Notes: generated by a model not told the origin, from the sequence alone. Positions 1 to 8,725 are shown, counted from the first letter of the stretch. The stretch is 64,000 bases of DNA from Streptomyces sp. P3 (GCF_003032475.1 NZ_CP028369.1:4092001-4156000), one strand, 5' to 3'. Program-made: numbers and translations.

Positions 1-1
1 C

Positions 2-874
2 ACGCTGTCGATGCTCGCCACGGTCGGCTTCATCGCCGCGTACGTGGCGATCCCGGCCGACAAGTCGATCTTCGTGTTCCCGATCGGCCACCTCAGCGCG
101 CTGAACTTCGCGCTGGGTCTGACGCTGGGCACGGCGCTGTTCACCATCGGCGCCGGCGCGGTCCACTGGGCCCGCACCCTGATGTCGGACGTCGAGGTCG
201 CCGACGAGCGTCACCCGATCGCCGCGAGCCCCGAGGTCCGCGCCAAGGTCCACGCGGACTTCCGGCAGGGCGCCAAGGAGTCCGCGTTCGGCCGCCGCAA
301 GCTGATCCGCAACACGCTGTTCGGCGCGGTCGCCCTGGTGCCGCTCTCCGGCGTCGTGCTGCTGCGCGACCTCGGCCCGCTGCCCGAGGACAAGCTGCGG
401 CACACGCTGTGGGCCAAGGGCAAGCTGCTCGTCAACATGAACACGAACGAGCCGCTGCGTCCCTCGGACGTGGCCGTCGGTTCTCTCACCTTCGCCAAGC
501 CCGAGGGCCTGGAGGAGCACGACGAGGACTTCCAGAACGAGATCGCCAAGGCGGCCCTGATGATCGTCCGGCTCCAGCCGGAGAACATCAAGGACAAGCG
601 CGAGCTCGAGTGGTCGCACGACGGCATCGTGGCGTACTCGAAGATCTGCACCCACGTCGGTTGCCCGATCTCCCTGTACGAGCAGCAGACGCACCACGTG
701 CTGTGCCCCTGCCACCAGTCCACCTTCGACCTCTCCGACGGCGCCCGAGTGATCTTCGGTCCCGCCGGTCACGCCCTGCCGCAGCTGCGCATCGGCGTGA
801 ACGACGAGGGCTACCTCGAGGCGCGCGGCGACTTCGAGGAGCCCGTCGGTCCTGCTTTCTGGGAGCGCGGATGA
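2..874 (+). CDS. qcrA: QcrA, Rieske iron-sulfur subunit of cytochrome bc1 (5' end outside window)
   Basis: Rieske subunit of the actinobacterial menaquinol:cytochrome c reductase, which passes electrons from menaquinol toward cytochrome c in the plasma membrane. The reading frame is open from the first bases, so the true start lies upstream. The first internal Met is at 11. Hydrophobic stretches in the first 55 residues and again near nt 310-370 fit the extra transmembrane helices of actinobacterial QcrA. The C-terminal domain has both [2Fe-2S] ligand motifs, CTHVGC (about nt 647-664) and CPCHQS (about nt 704-721). The stop overlaps the qcrB start by 4 nt (ATGA), so translation is probably coupled. 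Confidence 0.96.
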   Translation, partial: TLSMLATVGFIAAYVAIPADKSIFVFPIGHLSALNFALGLTLGTALFTIGAGAVHWARTLMSDVEVADERHPIAASPEVRAKVHADFRQGAKESAFGRRKLIRNTLFGAVALVPLSGVVLLRDLGPLPEDKLRHTLWAKGKLLVNMNTNEPLRPSDVAVGSLTFAKPEGLEEHDEDFQNEIAKAALMIVRLQPENIKDKRELEWSHDGIVAYSKICTHVGCPISLYEQQTHHVLCPCHQSTFDLSDGARVIFGPAGHALPQLRIGVNDEGYLEARGDFEEPVGPAFWERG

Positions 875-2517
875 GCACCACAGAGAACCACGAGAGCAAC
901 GAGTCCCGCGCACGCGGGAAGGCTCCGGCCGGCGAGCGGATCGCCGACTGGGCCGACGGCCGGCTGGGGATCTACTCCCTCGCCAAGGCCAACATGCGCA
1001 AGATCTTCCCCGACCACTGGTCGTTCATGCTGGGCGAAGTGTGCATGTACAGCTTCATCATCATCATCCTGACGGGTGTGTACCTGACGCTGTTCTTCCA
1101 CCCGTCGATGAACGAGGTGGAGTACCACGGCAGCTACGTCCCGCTCCAGGGACAGCTGATGTCCGAGGCGTTCAGCTCGACCCTGCACATCTCCTTCGAC
1201 GTGCGCGGCGGTCTGCTCATCCGGCAGATCCACCACTGGGCGGCGCTGATCTTCCTCGCCGGCATGTTCGTGCACATGATGCGCGTGTTCTTCACGGGTG
1301 CGTTCCGCAAGCCGCGTGAGGTCAACTGGCTGTTCGGCTTCCTGCTGTTCGTCCTCGGCATGTTCACCGGTTTCACCGGTTACTCGCTCCCGGACGACCT
1401 GCTCTCCGGCACCGGTGTGCGCTTCACCCAGGGCGCCATCCTGTCGATGCCGGTCGTCGGCACGTACATCTCGTTCTTCCTCTTCGGCGGCGAGTTCCCC
1501 GGCCACGACTTCGTGGCGCGGTTCTACTCCATCCACATCCTGCTGCTGCCCGGCATCATGCTGGGCCTCATGGTGGGCCACCTGATCCTGGTCTTCTACC
1601 ACAAGCACACGCAGTTCGCGGGCCCCGGGAAGAGCAACAAGAACGTCGTCGGCATGCCGCTGCTGCCCGTGTACATGGCCAAGGCCGGAGGCTTCTTCTT
1701 CCTGGTCTTCGGCGTCATCGCGGTCATCGCGGCCATCGCGCAGATCAACCCGATCTGGGCGATGGGCCCCTACCGTCCGGACCAGGTGTCGACCGGCGCC
1801 CAGCCCGACTGGTACATGGGCTTCGCCGAGGGTCTGATCCGCTTCATGCCGGGCTGGGAGATCAACCTCTGGGGTCACACGCTCGTCCTGGGCGTGTTCA
1901 TCCCGCTGGTCCTGTTCGGCGTCGTCCTCGCGGCGCTGGCGCTCTACCCGTTCATCGAGTCCTGGATCACCGGCGACAAGCGCGAGCACCACATCCTGGA
2001 CCGCCCGCGCAACGCGCCGACCCGTACGGCACTCGGCGTCGCCTGGGTCACGATGTACATGATCACGCTGGTCGGCGGTGGCAACGACCTGTGGGCCACC
2101 CACTTCCACCTGTCGATCAACGCGATCACCTGGTTCGTCCGGATCTTCTTCTTCGTCGGACCGGTCATCGCGTACATCCTCACCAAGCGGATCTGCCTCG
2201 GTCTGCAGCGCCGCGACAAGGACAAGGTGCTGCACGGCCGGGAGACCGGCACCATCAAGCGCCTCCCGCACGGTGAGTTCATCGAGATCCACGAGCCGCT
2301 CAGCCAGGATCAGCTGCACACGCTCACGGCGCACGAGCAGTACGAGCCGGCCGCGATCGGCGCCACGGTCGACGACAACGGCGTCGAGCGCAAGGTGACG
2401 GGCAAGGAGAAGCTCCGCGCCAAGATCAGCGGAGCGTACTTCGGCGAGGACCAGCAGATCCCGAAGCCCACCGTCGAGGAGTACAAGGAGATCACGAGCG
2501 GCCACGGCCACCACTGA
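871..2517 (+). CDS. qcrB: QcrB, cytochrome b subunit of cytochrome bc1
   Basis: Cytochrome b subunit carrying the two b haems and the quinol sites of the bc1 complex. It is 548 aa, the usual Streptomyces length and longer than mitochondrial cytochrome b because of a hydrophilic C-terminal tail of over 100 residues ending in GHGHH. Haem ligands are visible in the segments HISFDVRG...RQIHHWAAL...FVHMM and SIHILLLPG...VGHLILVFYHKH, with about nine hydrophobic helices. A longer open frame extends upstream, but ATG 871 is chosen because it overlaps the qcrA stop and begins the family's conserved N-terminus. A strong terminator follows, closing the qcr operon. Confidence 0.97.
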   Translation: MSTTENHESNESRARGKAPAGERIADWADGRLGIYSLAKANMRKIFPDHWSFMLGEVCMYSFIIIILTGVYLTLFFHPSMNEVEYHGSYVPLQGQLMSEAFSSTLHISFDVRGGLLIRQIHHWAALIFLAGMFVHMMRVFFTGAFRKPREVNWLFGFLLFVLGMFTGFTGYSLPDDLLSGTGVRFTQGAILSMPVVGTYISFFLFGGEFPGHDFVARFYSIHILLLPGIMLGLMVGHLILVFYHKHTQFAGPGKSNKNVVGMPLLPVYMAKAGGFFFLVFGVIAVIAAIAQINPIWAMGPYRPDQVSTGAQPDWYMGFAEGLIRFMPGWEINLWGHTLVLGVFIPLVLFGVVLAALALYPFIESWITGDKREHHILDRPRNAPTRTALGVAWVTMYMITLVGGGNDLWATHFHLSINAITWFVRIFFFVGPVIAYILTKRICLGLQRRDKDKVLHGRETGTIKRLPHGEFIEIHEPLSQDQLHTLTAHEQYEPAAIGATVDDNGVERKVTGKEKLRAKISGAYFGEDQQIPKPTVEEYKEITSGHGHH

Positions 2518-2544
2518 TCGCTGAGGCGTCGCCACGCCGCGGTG

Positions 2545-2579
2545 AAAGGGCCCCGTCCGGTTGTCGGACGGGGCCCTTT
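2545..2579 (+). terminator. Perfect 15-bp hairpin after qcrB
   Basis: The arms 2545-2559 and 2565-2579 are exact reverse complements (left arm AAAGGGCCCCGTCCG) around a 5-nt loop. The right arm ends in TTT, with 28 nt between the qcrB stop and the hairpin. This is a strong stem-loop terminator ending the qcr operon before trpD. Confidence 0.85.
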
Positions 2580-2664
2580 GCCGTGCCCGTCGGCTGGATA
2601 GGGTGGGCACACACGTCTTCCACGGCAACCCACGGAAGATCCGTACGACACCCAGGAGCGGCTG

Positions 2665-3729
2665 ATGAGCGCTGTGACCCCCGCTGGAGGCGACACCGCG
2701 GCGGGCCGTTCCTGGCCCGAGGTGCTGAACGGTCTGCTGTACGGCCGCGACCAGGGCGCGGACGCCACGTTCTGGGCGCTGGACCGGATCATGCGCGGCG
2801 AGGCGACCGACGCGCAGATCGCCGGGTTCGTGGTGGCGCTGCGGGCCAAGGGCGAGACCGTCGAGGAGATCAACGGCCTGGTCCGGGCGATGTACGAGCA
2901 CGCCAACCTGATCGAGGTGCCGGGACCGACCGTCGACATCGTCGGCACGGGCGGCGACGGCGCGAAGACGGTCAACATCTCCACGATGTCGGCGATCGTC
3001 GTGGCCGGCGCGGGCGCCACGGTCGTCAAGCACGGCAACCGGGCCGCGTCCTCCGCGTCCGGTGCCTCGGACGTCCTGGAGAAGCTCGGCGTCAACCTGG
3101 AGCTGACCCCGCGCCGGGTGGCCGAGGTCGCGCAGGAGGCCGGGATCACCTTCTGCTTCGCGATCAAGTTCCATCCGGCGCTGCGTCATGTCGGCGCCGC
3201 GCGCGGCCAGTTGGGCATCCGCACGGTGTTCAACATCCTCGGCCCGCTGACCAACCCCGCCAAGGTGCGGGCGCAGGCCGTCGGCGTCGCCGATCCGCTC
3301 ATGGCACCGGTCGTCGCGGGCGTCTTCGCCGAACGCGGCAACTCCTCCCTGGTCTTCCGGGGCGACGACGGCCTCGACGAGCTGACCACGACGGCCACCT
3401 CCCGGGTCTGGGTGGTGCGCGACGGCAAGGTCACCGAGGAGACCTTCGACCCGCGCGACGTCGGCCTCGACCTGGTCCCGGTGGAGGCCCTGCGCGGCGG
3501 GGACCCCTCGTACAACGCGGAGGTCGCCCGCCGTCTGCTGGAGGGCGAGCGCGGCCCGGTGCGCGACGCCGTGGTGCTGAACTCGGCGGCGGCGCTCGTG
3601 GCGCTCGAGCCGGGCGGCGGGACGCTGGCCGAGGAGATCCGGGCCGGCATGGCACGGGCGGCGGAGTCGCTCGACTCCGGGGCGGCCAAGCGGGCCCTGG
3701 AGCGCTGGGTGGCCGCCAGCAACGCCTGA
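2665..3729 (+). CDS. trpD: Anthranilate phosphoribosyltransferase
   Basis: Transfers phosphoribose from PRPP to anthranilate, the second dedicated step of tryptophan synthesis, in the cytoplasm. The 354-aa protein has an N-terminal helical domain and the PRPP/Mg-binding glycine loop [14 protein letters not shown] starting near residue 94. [18 protein letters not shown] and the anthranilate-site segment [27 protein letters not shown] follow. A GGAG ribosome site lies 6 nt before ATG 2665. The gene stands alone after the qcr terminator, 26 kb from the TrpE-TrpG fusion in this window, so the pathway is dispersed here. No attenuator is seen in front of it. Confidence 0.97.
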   Translation: MSAVTPAGGDTAAGRSWPEVLNGLLYGRDQGADATFWALDRIMRGEATDAQIAGFVVALRAKGETVEEINGLVRAMYEHANLIEVPGPTVDIVGTGGDGAKTVNISTMSAIVVAGAGATVVKHGNRAASSASGASDVLEKLGVNLELTPRRVAEVAQEAGITFCFAIKFHPALRHVGAARGQLGIRTVFNILGPLTNPAKVRAQAVGVADPLMAPVVAGVFAERGNSSLVFRGDDGLDELTTTATSRVWVVRDGKVTEETFDPRDVGLDLVPVEALRGGDPSYNAEVARRLLEGERGPVRDAVVLNSAAALVALEPGGGTLAEEIRAGMARAAESLDSGAAKRALERWVAASNA

Positions 3730-3742
3730 CGTCCGTGAGACG

Positions 3743-3776
3743 CGGTCCCGCCATCCGGACACGGGTTGCGGGACCG
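3743..3776 (+). terminator. Hairpin after trpD
   Basis: The 9-bp arms CGGTCCCGC (3743-3751) and GCGGGACCG (3768-3776) are exact reverse complements around a 16-nt loop, 14 nt after the trpD stop. No T-run follows, which is common for GC-rich actinobacterial terminators, so this is a moderate call. Confidence 0.5.
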
Positions 3777-3803
3777 TGATCGGCTCGCGTAGGTTCCTGT
3801 ATC

Positions 3804-3920
3804 AGGTCATGAGTGACAGTCATGAGGCCCCGGCCGACTGTCCGGCAACCCTCCGTCCGTGGCGGGGTGCCCCGGGTGAAGACCAGGCTGTGGGCAACGA
3901 GGTCCACGGCAAGCGCGGAT
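3804..3920 (+). promoter_or_regulatory. SAM-IV riboswitch
   Basis: S-adenosylmethionine-binding leader RNA. The segment contains the hallmark strings of the actinomycete SAM-IV class in the right order: GGTCATGAGTGACAG, CATGAGGCCCCGGC, a GCCGGC-type hairpin closing into GGCAACCCTCC, then GGTGCCCCGGGTGAAGACC. It lies about 180-300 nt upstream of the class V aminotransferase gene on the same strand. The rest of the 372-nt gap to 4102 holds a short hairpin (CACTC-TTTC-GAGTG, near 3928-3941), a second hairpin (CCAGG-GGT-CCTGG), and a six-codon reading frame. Known members repress sulfur-metabolism genes when SAM is high; the exact 3' edge is uncertain. Confidence 0.85.
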
Positions 3921-3979
3921 CCCTCGCACTCTTTCGAGTGAGAACGCCAGGGGTCCTGGGTCGTTCGAGGGAGTCTCCT

Positions 3980-4000
3980 GTGAGCAAGCGAATGCGCTAG
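3980..4000 (+). CDS. Possible six-residue leader peptide MSKRMR
   Basis: GTG-AGC-AAG-CGA-ATG-CGC-TAG, preceded by GGGAG about 7 nt upstream, lies between the SAM-IV riboswitch and the PLP enzyme gene. Very short leader ORFs occur near actinobacterial sulfur genes, but six codons can arise by chance. It contains one Met codon after the start. The call is inference only. Confidence 0.25.
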   Translation: MSKRMR

Positions 4001-4101
4001 GGCGTCGAGCCCCGCCTCCGCACACCCTTTCCCACCCTTCCCCGTGCTCGAGCCGCGCCGCTCGCACGGCGGTTCCCCCTTTCCTCTCACGGGAGTTCGC
4101 C

Positions 4102-5466
4102 ATGTCCGTCTCCACCGCTGCCGTCGCCCGCCCCGTTTGTGCCCCGCTGGACGTTCTGGGCAGGAATGTCACCGTCCCGCTCGTCACCGGCGGCGAGGTC
4201 GCCTACGCGGCCCTCGACTACGCCGCCAGCGCCCCCGCCCTCCAGCGCGTCTGGGACGACGTCGCCGCCTACGCCCCGTACTACGGCAGCGTGCACCGCG
4301 GCGCCGGCTACCTCTCCCAGCTCTCCACGGACCTCTTCGAGAACGCCCGCAGGACCGTCGCGGAGTTCCTCGGCTGCCGCCCCGACGACCAGCTGGTCTT
4401 CACCCGCTCGACGACGGACTCCCTCAACCTGCTGGCACGCGCCCTGCCCGCCGGCTGCCAGGTCTTCGTCTTCGAGACCGAGCACCACGCGTCCCTGCTG
4501 CCGTGGCAGGACGCCCGGGTCACCTGTCTCGACGCCCCGCGCACCCCGGGCCGGGCCGTGCAGACCCTGGAGCGGGCCCTCGCCGCCCGGGACCCGCACG
4601 GCCCGGCGCTGGTCTGCGTCACCGGCGCCTCGAACGTCACCGGCGAGCTGTGGCCGGTGCGCGAGCTGGCGGCGGCGGCGCACGCCCACGGCGCCCGGAT
4701 CGTCCTGGACGCCGCCCAGCTGGCCCCGCACCACCCGGTGTCGGTGCAGGGCCTCGACGTCGACTGGATCGCCTTCTCCGGCCACAAGCTGTACGCCCCC
4801 TTCGGCTCCGGCGTGCTGGCCGGCCGCGCGGACTGGCTGGTCGCGGCGGACCCGTACCTCGCTGGCGGCGGCGCCAGCCGCAAGGTCGCCCGGCGCGAGG
4901 ACGGGGGAGTGGACGTGGAGTGGCACGAGAACGAGGCCCGCCACGAGGCCGGCTCTCCGAACGTGATCGGCGCCTACTCCATCGCGTCCGCCTGCAAGGC
5001 CCTCACCGAGGCCGGCTTCGACGCCCTGGTCGCACGCGAGCAGCACCTGATCGCGAGGGTGCGCACCGGGCTCGCGGAGGTCCCGGAGGTCCGGATCCTG
5101 TCGCTCTTCGGCGACGACGCCCCGCGCGTCGGCGTGATCTCCTTCGTCGTCGAGGGCTGGAACAGCTCCCACTTCGCCGCGGCCCTGTCCGCCGAGTACG
5201 GCATCGGCGTCCGCGACGGCCTCTTCTGCGCCCACCCCCTGGTCCGCACCCTCCTGGGCGGCGCTCCCGAGGCGCAGGGCGAGTGCGGGGCTCCGGAGGC
5301 CGCCCCGGGTGAGAAGTCCCTCAACGCCATCCGGGTGAGCTTCGGCGCGGGCACCCCCGACGAGCACGTCGAGCGCTTCGTGACCGCGGTCCGCGAGCTG
5401 GTGACCGAGGGGGCGAAGTGGCGGTACCGCACGGAGGACGGCCGCTGCGTCCCGGCAGTGGACTGA
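4102..5466 (+). CDS. Class V aminotransferase, cysteine desulfurase-like
   Basis: PLP enzyme of the aminotransferase class V (SufS/CsdA) fold, 454 aa. The Schiff-base lysine is Lys229 in SGHKLYAP, preceded by the cofactor-binding VLDAAQLAPHH. A cysteine sits at residue 376 in GLFCAHPL, at the place of the catalytic cysteine in group II cysteine desulfurases (HCAQPL), so sulfur removal from cysteine or a related substrate is plausible. Its distinctive feature is control: a SAM-IV riboswitch lies upstream, which ties the enzyme to sulfur amino acid status rather than to Fe-S assembly, since no suf genes are nearby. A GGGAG site precedes ATG 4102. Substrate is not established. Confidence 0.85.
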   Translation: MSVSTAAVARPVCAPLDVLGRNVTVPLVTGGEVAYAALDYAASAPALQRVWDDVAAYAPYYGSVHRGAGYLSQLSTDLFENARRTVAEFLGCRPDDQLVFTRSTTDSLNLLARALPAGCQVFVFETEHHASLLPWQDARVTCLDAPRTPGRAVQTLERALAARDPHGPALVCVTGASNVTGELWPVRELAAAAHAHGARIVLDAAQLAPHHPVSVQGLDVDWIAFSGHKLYAPFGSGVLAGRADWLVAADPYLAGGGASRKVARREDGGVDVEWHENEARHEAGSPNVIGAYSIASACKALTEAGFDALVAREQHLIARVRTGLAEVPEVRILSLFGDDAPRVGVISFVVEGWNSSHFAAALSAEYGIGVRDGLFCAHPLVRTLLGGAPEAQGECGAPEAAPGEKSLNAIRVSFGAGTPDEHVERFVTAVRELVTEGAKWRYRTEDGRCVPAVD

Positions 5467-5691
5467 CCCCCCTGCGGACGACGGCCCCGCGCACCCGGGG
5501 CCGCCGCCACTGCCTCAGGGGCGCGGGGAACGGCGCGCCCGGCCTCACCGGAACCGCACTCGTACGGGGCTCGCGGATGCCCCGCACCCGTGCACTGGGG
5601 GAGACGGCACCTGCGCGGCCCGGGTCGGGGACGCCCTCTCGGGGGCGCGGGGAGCTGGACAGCTCCCGCCCCGCCCCACCGAGCCCGCCCC

Positions 5692-5973
5692 CTACGAGTC
5701 CAGGCCGATGGCGAACGCGGCCTCGAGGTCGTGCTGCGAGTAGGTGCGGAACGCGACGTGGGTGTCCGTCCCCTCGACCCCGGGGATCTTGCTGATGCTG
5801 CCCGGGATGACCTCGGCGAGGTCCTCGTGCTGCTTCACGCGGACCATCGCGATGAGGTCGTAGGTCCCCGTCACGGAGAAGACCTCGCTCACGGACTCCA
5901 GCGAGGCGATCCGCTCGGCGATCTCGGGGATCCGGTCCACGCTGGTCTTGATGAGGACGATCGCGGTGATCAC
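5692..5973 (-). CDS. Stand-alone Lrp/AsnC ligand-binding (RAM) domain protein
   Basis: A 93-residue protein that is a single RAM (regulation of amino acid metabolism) domain, the effector-binding half of Lrp/AsnC regulators. The DNA-binding helix-turn-helix is absent. It begins MITAIVLIK and contains VFSVTGTYDLIAMVRVK, the typical beta-alpha-beta ferredoxin-like core. Such one-domain proteins assemble into oligomers and bind amino acids in other bacteria; the ligand here is unknown. Its ATG overlaps the end of the rhomboid protease gene by 4 nt, so both are translated from one mRNA. Confidence 0.9.
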   Translation of the reverse strand: MITAIVLIKTSVDRIPEIAERIASLESVSEVFSVTGTYDLIAMVRVKQHEDLAEVIPGSISKIPGVEGTDTHVAFRTYSQHDLEAAFAIGLDS

Positions 5974-6761
5974 GGCTGGTTCTCTCCCTCGGAGGCCGGA
6001 GCTGGGGCGGCCTTCACTCTAGCCGCCCGCCCGTCGCCCGCCGCCGCCCTTCCCGGGCGTCCGGTCGGACCCTTCCTGTTCCCGAAACGGGCCCACGCGT
6101 AGACGAGCCCGAGGCCAAAGCCCATCAGGTGCGCCAGGTAGGCCACCCCCGGGCCCTGGGACGCCTGTCCCGCCGCCGCCCACTGCAGGGCCGCCCAGAA
6201 GGGCAGCACGACCCACGCCGGGAATCGCAGCGGCAGGAAGAACAGGAAGGGAAGAAGACTGGTGACCCGCGCCCGGGGGAACAGGTACAGGAACGCGCCG
6301 AGCACCGCGGAGATCCCCCCGGAGGCGCCGACCAGGGACTGCGACGACCCGGCGTTCGCGGCGGCGTAGCCCAGCAGGGCCAGGTAGCCGCAGCCGACGG
6401 TGAAGAGTGTGAACTCGACGCGGCCCATCCGGTCCTCGGTCATCGCCCCGAAGACGTAGAGGAAGAGCATGTTGCCCAGCAGGTGCACCCAGCTGCCGTG
6501 GACGAAGAGGGCGGTCGCGGGTGTGAGGACGGCCCGGGGCGCGCCCTCGAAGAGCTCGGCGGGCACCACGCCCCAGCGCCGGAAATAGGCCCGTTGCGCG
6601 GCCAGCAGCTCGTCACCGGTCCCGTACGCCGGATCGAGGCCCGAGGCGGGGCCGATCAGGAAGATCAGGCAGCACAGGACGATCAGTCCGTAGGTCACCG
6701 GCGCCGCGGGGGCCCGGATCGCTCTGCCGGGCGTCCGGTTCCCGTTCCAGTTGCTGATCAT
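5970..6761 (-). CDS. Rhomboid family intramembrane serine protease
   Basis: Membrane serine protease with the rhomboid catalytic dyad: the nucleophile lies in VGASGGISAVLG and the histidine in YLAHLMGFGLG. The segment SWVHLLGNMLFLYVFG is the conserved loop and helix before the active site. Six or seven hydrophobic helices are visible, and length (263 aa) is normal. ATG 6761 is used; an upstream in-frame GTG at 6791 would add ten residues. The gene is transcribed ahead of, and overlaps, the AsnC/RAM gene. Substrates of Streptomyces rhomboids are unknown. Confidence 0.9.
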   Translation of the reverse strand: MISNWNGNRTPGRAIRAPAAPVTYGLIVLCCLIFLIGPASGLDPAYGTGDELLAAQRAYFRRWGVVPAELFEGAPRAVLTPATALFVHGSWVHLLGNMLFLYVFGAMTEDRMGRVEFTLFTVGCGYLALLGYAAANAGSSQSLVGASGGISAVLGAFLYLFPRARVTSLLPFLFFLPLRFPAWVVLPFWAALQWAAAGQASQGPGVAYLAHLMGFGLGLVYAWARFGNRKGPTGRPGRAAAGDGRAARVKAAPAPASEGENQP

Positions 6762-6943
6762 GGGTACAGAGCATGACGTAACGGGACGCACGCACCCGGA
6801 GCGCCTCGCCGCCGGGCGGCCGCCGTGGACGGACGGGCGGCGGGTACCCGCCAGGCCGTAGGGTTACGAGCCACACGCACGGGGGAGCCTCCGGCCCGAC
6901 CCGGCACAGCGAGCACGACACCAGAAGGAAGTGGAAAGTCACG

Positions 6944-7183
6944 ATGACGGTTCCCCTGCCGACCGCCGCCACGCGGTGGCGCTGCACTCTCTGCGGCAAC
7001 CTCACGCGGTTCGACGTGACGCGCTCGTCGAAGGTCGTCGAGTACGTGCACCTGGACCTCGCGGGCGAGCCGAAGGTCGAGGAGCGCGAGGTGGTCAGTG
7101 AGACCATCGAGTCGGTGCGGTGTCGCTGGTGCAATGCCGTGGACCAGGTGGAACTCGTGGATCGGCCGGGCGCCGGTTCCTGA
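6944..7183 (+). CDS. Small zinc-ribbon-like conserved protein
   Basis: A 79-residue protein with two CxxC knuckles, CTLC near residue 14 and CRWC near residue 60, separated by a strand-rich segment. This spacing fits a zinc ribbon. I know it only as a conserved actinobacterial protein without assigned function. AAGGAAG lies about 10 nt before ATG 6944. It is followed 68 nt later by the NYN-domain gene on the same strand, with no terminator seen between them, so the two may be co-transcribed. Confidence 0.75.
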   Translation: MTVPLPTAATRWRCTLCGNLTRFDVTRSSKVVEYVHLDLAGEPKVEEREVVSETIESVRCRWCNAVDQVELVDRPGAGS

Positions 7184-7251
7184 CGACGGCGCCCCCCGCT
7201 CGAGCGAGGTCGAGAGCGGGGGAGGGCCCGCACAGTATTGGGGTGTGACGG

Positions 7252-8595
7252 ATGGTGGAGAGCGCAGGCGGGGGGCCGGGCGACGGCGCCGCCGAGATGC
7301 TCGACCGTCCGCTGCCGGACGGCGTGCGGCGCAGGGTCGTCACGATCGTCTCCGACGGCTTCGGCGGACTGACCGTCGGCGAACTGCCCGCCCAGTTGCG
7401 CCAGTACGCCCGTTTCGCGCCCAACCGGCGTGCCAAGTTCGCGGGCAACGCGATGGCGGCCGCGCTGGAGACCGATCCACTCTTCAGGCAGCGCATCGCC
7501 GAGAAGCTCAGAGAGGCCCAGCCGGAACTGTCCGGCGCTCTCGACTCCGGCTCGCCCACCCCGGCCGCGGACCCGCTCGACGTGGCGGCCGCGGCCTACG
7601 TTCTGCGGCCCGTCGGCTGGGTGAAGCTGGTGACGTCGGCCGGCGAGGAGGCCCAGCGGGCCGACGCCGAGCGGGCCGACGAGGAGAGCCGCGCCGAACT
7701 GGAGCGGCTGCGTGAGGAGCTCGAGCGGGCGCGTGAGCAGATCCGGTCGGACACCGAGCGGCTGCGCGCCGAGTTGGACGCGGCGAAGAAGGAGACGGAG
7801 TCGCTGCACCGCAAGCTGCGGTCGGCCCTCAGCGACGTCAAGCGCGGAGAAGCCGCCCTGCGCAAGGTGCAGGGCGAGATGGAGACCGTGCGCGCCGAGG
7901 GGCATACCCAGGTGTCCGCCGCGGAGAGCGAGTCACGGCGGCTGAAGGCGCGTCTGGGTGAGACTGAGGCCGCTCTGGAGGCCGCCCGGCGCGCGGCCCG
8001 CGAGGGGCGCAGCGTCGAGGACATGCGGGTGCGGCTGCTGCTGGACACGGTGCTCGACGCGGCCCAGGGACTGCGGCGTGAGCTGGCGCTGCCGCCGGTG
8101 TCGGTGCGTCCGGCGGAGACCGTCGACGCGGTCGAACCGGGACGAATGACCCCGAAGGACATCGCCGCGCGTGCCCTGTCGGAGCACGATCCGGCCATTC
8201 TCGACCAGTTGCTCGCGCTGCCGCAGGCGCATCTCGTCGTCGACGGCTACAACGTCACCAAGACCGGCTATCCGCAGATGCCGTTGGAGAAGCAGCGGCT
8301 GCGGCTCCTGGGGCAGCTCTCGCAACTCGCCGCGCAGACCGGCGCCGAGGTCACCTGTGTCTTCGACGGCGCCGAACTCGTCGCTCCGGTGCTGCTCGCG
8401 CCGCCGCGCGGGGTGCGGGTGCTGTTCTCCAAGCCGGGCGTCACGGCCGACGAGCTGATCCGGCAGCTGGTGCGGGCCGAGCCGCCCGGCCGGCCGGTCA
8501 TCGTCGCCTCGACCGACCGCGAGGTGGCCGACGGGATCGCGAAGGCGGGTGCCCGACCGGTGGCTTCCGCGGTACTTCTGAAGCGACTGTCCTGA
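7252..8595 (+). CDS. NYN-domain (YacP-like) predicted ribonuclease with coiled coil
   Basis: A 447-aa protein in three parts. The N-terminal ~120 residues form a helical domain. A long charged heptad-rich coiled coil, rich in ERLREELERAREQ-type repeats, covers about residues 125-250. The C-terminal NYN/PIN-like domain starts at HLVVDGYNVTKTGYP and contains VTCVFDGAE and PVIVASTDREVADG, the acidic positions expected for metal-dependent RNase activity. YacP/Rae1-type proteins cleave mRNA at the ribosome in Firmicutes; the actinobacterial coiled-coil version is not characterised to my knowledge. The ATG at 7252 lacks a good ribosome site, so the start is not firm. Confidence 0.8.
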   Translation: MVESAGGGPGDGAAEMLDRPLPDGVRRRVVTIVSDGFGGLTVGELPAQLRQYARFAPNRRAKFAGNAMAAALETDPLFRQRIAEKLREAQPELSGALDSGSPTPAADPLDVAAAAYVLRPVGWVKLVTSAGEEAQRADAERADEESRAELERLREELERAREQIRSDTERLRAELDAAKKETESLHRKLRSALSDVKRGEAALRKVQGEMETVRAEGHTQVSAAESESRRLKARLGETEAALEAARRAAREGRSVEDMRVRLLLDTVLDAAQGLRRELALPPVSVRPAETVDAVEPGRMTPKDIAARALSEHDPAILDQLLALPQAHLVVDGYNVTKTGYPQMPLEKQRLRLLGQLSQLAAQTGAEVTCVFDGAELVAPVLLAPPRGVRVLFSKPGVTADELIRQLVRAEPPGRPVIVASTDREVADGIAKAGARPVASAVLLKRLS

Positions 8596-8634
8596 AGGTC
8601 GAAATTGCGGACTCAATGACCGAATTGGCGGAAT

Positions 8635-8713
8635 CATCACGCAACATAGCGTCAATGGGTCCATCACTGCACGTGAGTTGTGTGAAAAAACTGCGTTGCG
8701 TGATGGGTTTTTT
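8635..8713 (+). terminator. Long-loop hairpin followed by a T-run
   Basis: CATCACGCAAC (8635-8645) and GTTGCGTGATG (8695-8705) are exact 11-bp reverse complements, and GG plus six T follows at 8706-8713. The 49-nt loop contains CCATCAC (8661-8667), which can pair with the same right arm (GTGATGG, 8700-8706), giving a competing hairpin. It lies before the promoter of the next gene, so the simplest reading is a terminator for the NYN gene. The two alternative folds are unusual. Confidence 0.55.
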
Positions 8714-8725
8714 CCGCCGGGGGAT

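Noticed and set aside
811..3762. 983-codon open frame on the minus strand across qcrB and trpD
   Set aside because: It runs opposite to two clear genes, is extremely rich in Arg, Asp, Gly and Val, and has no family resemblance. It reflects GC bias at the third codon position.
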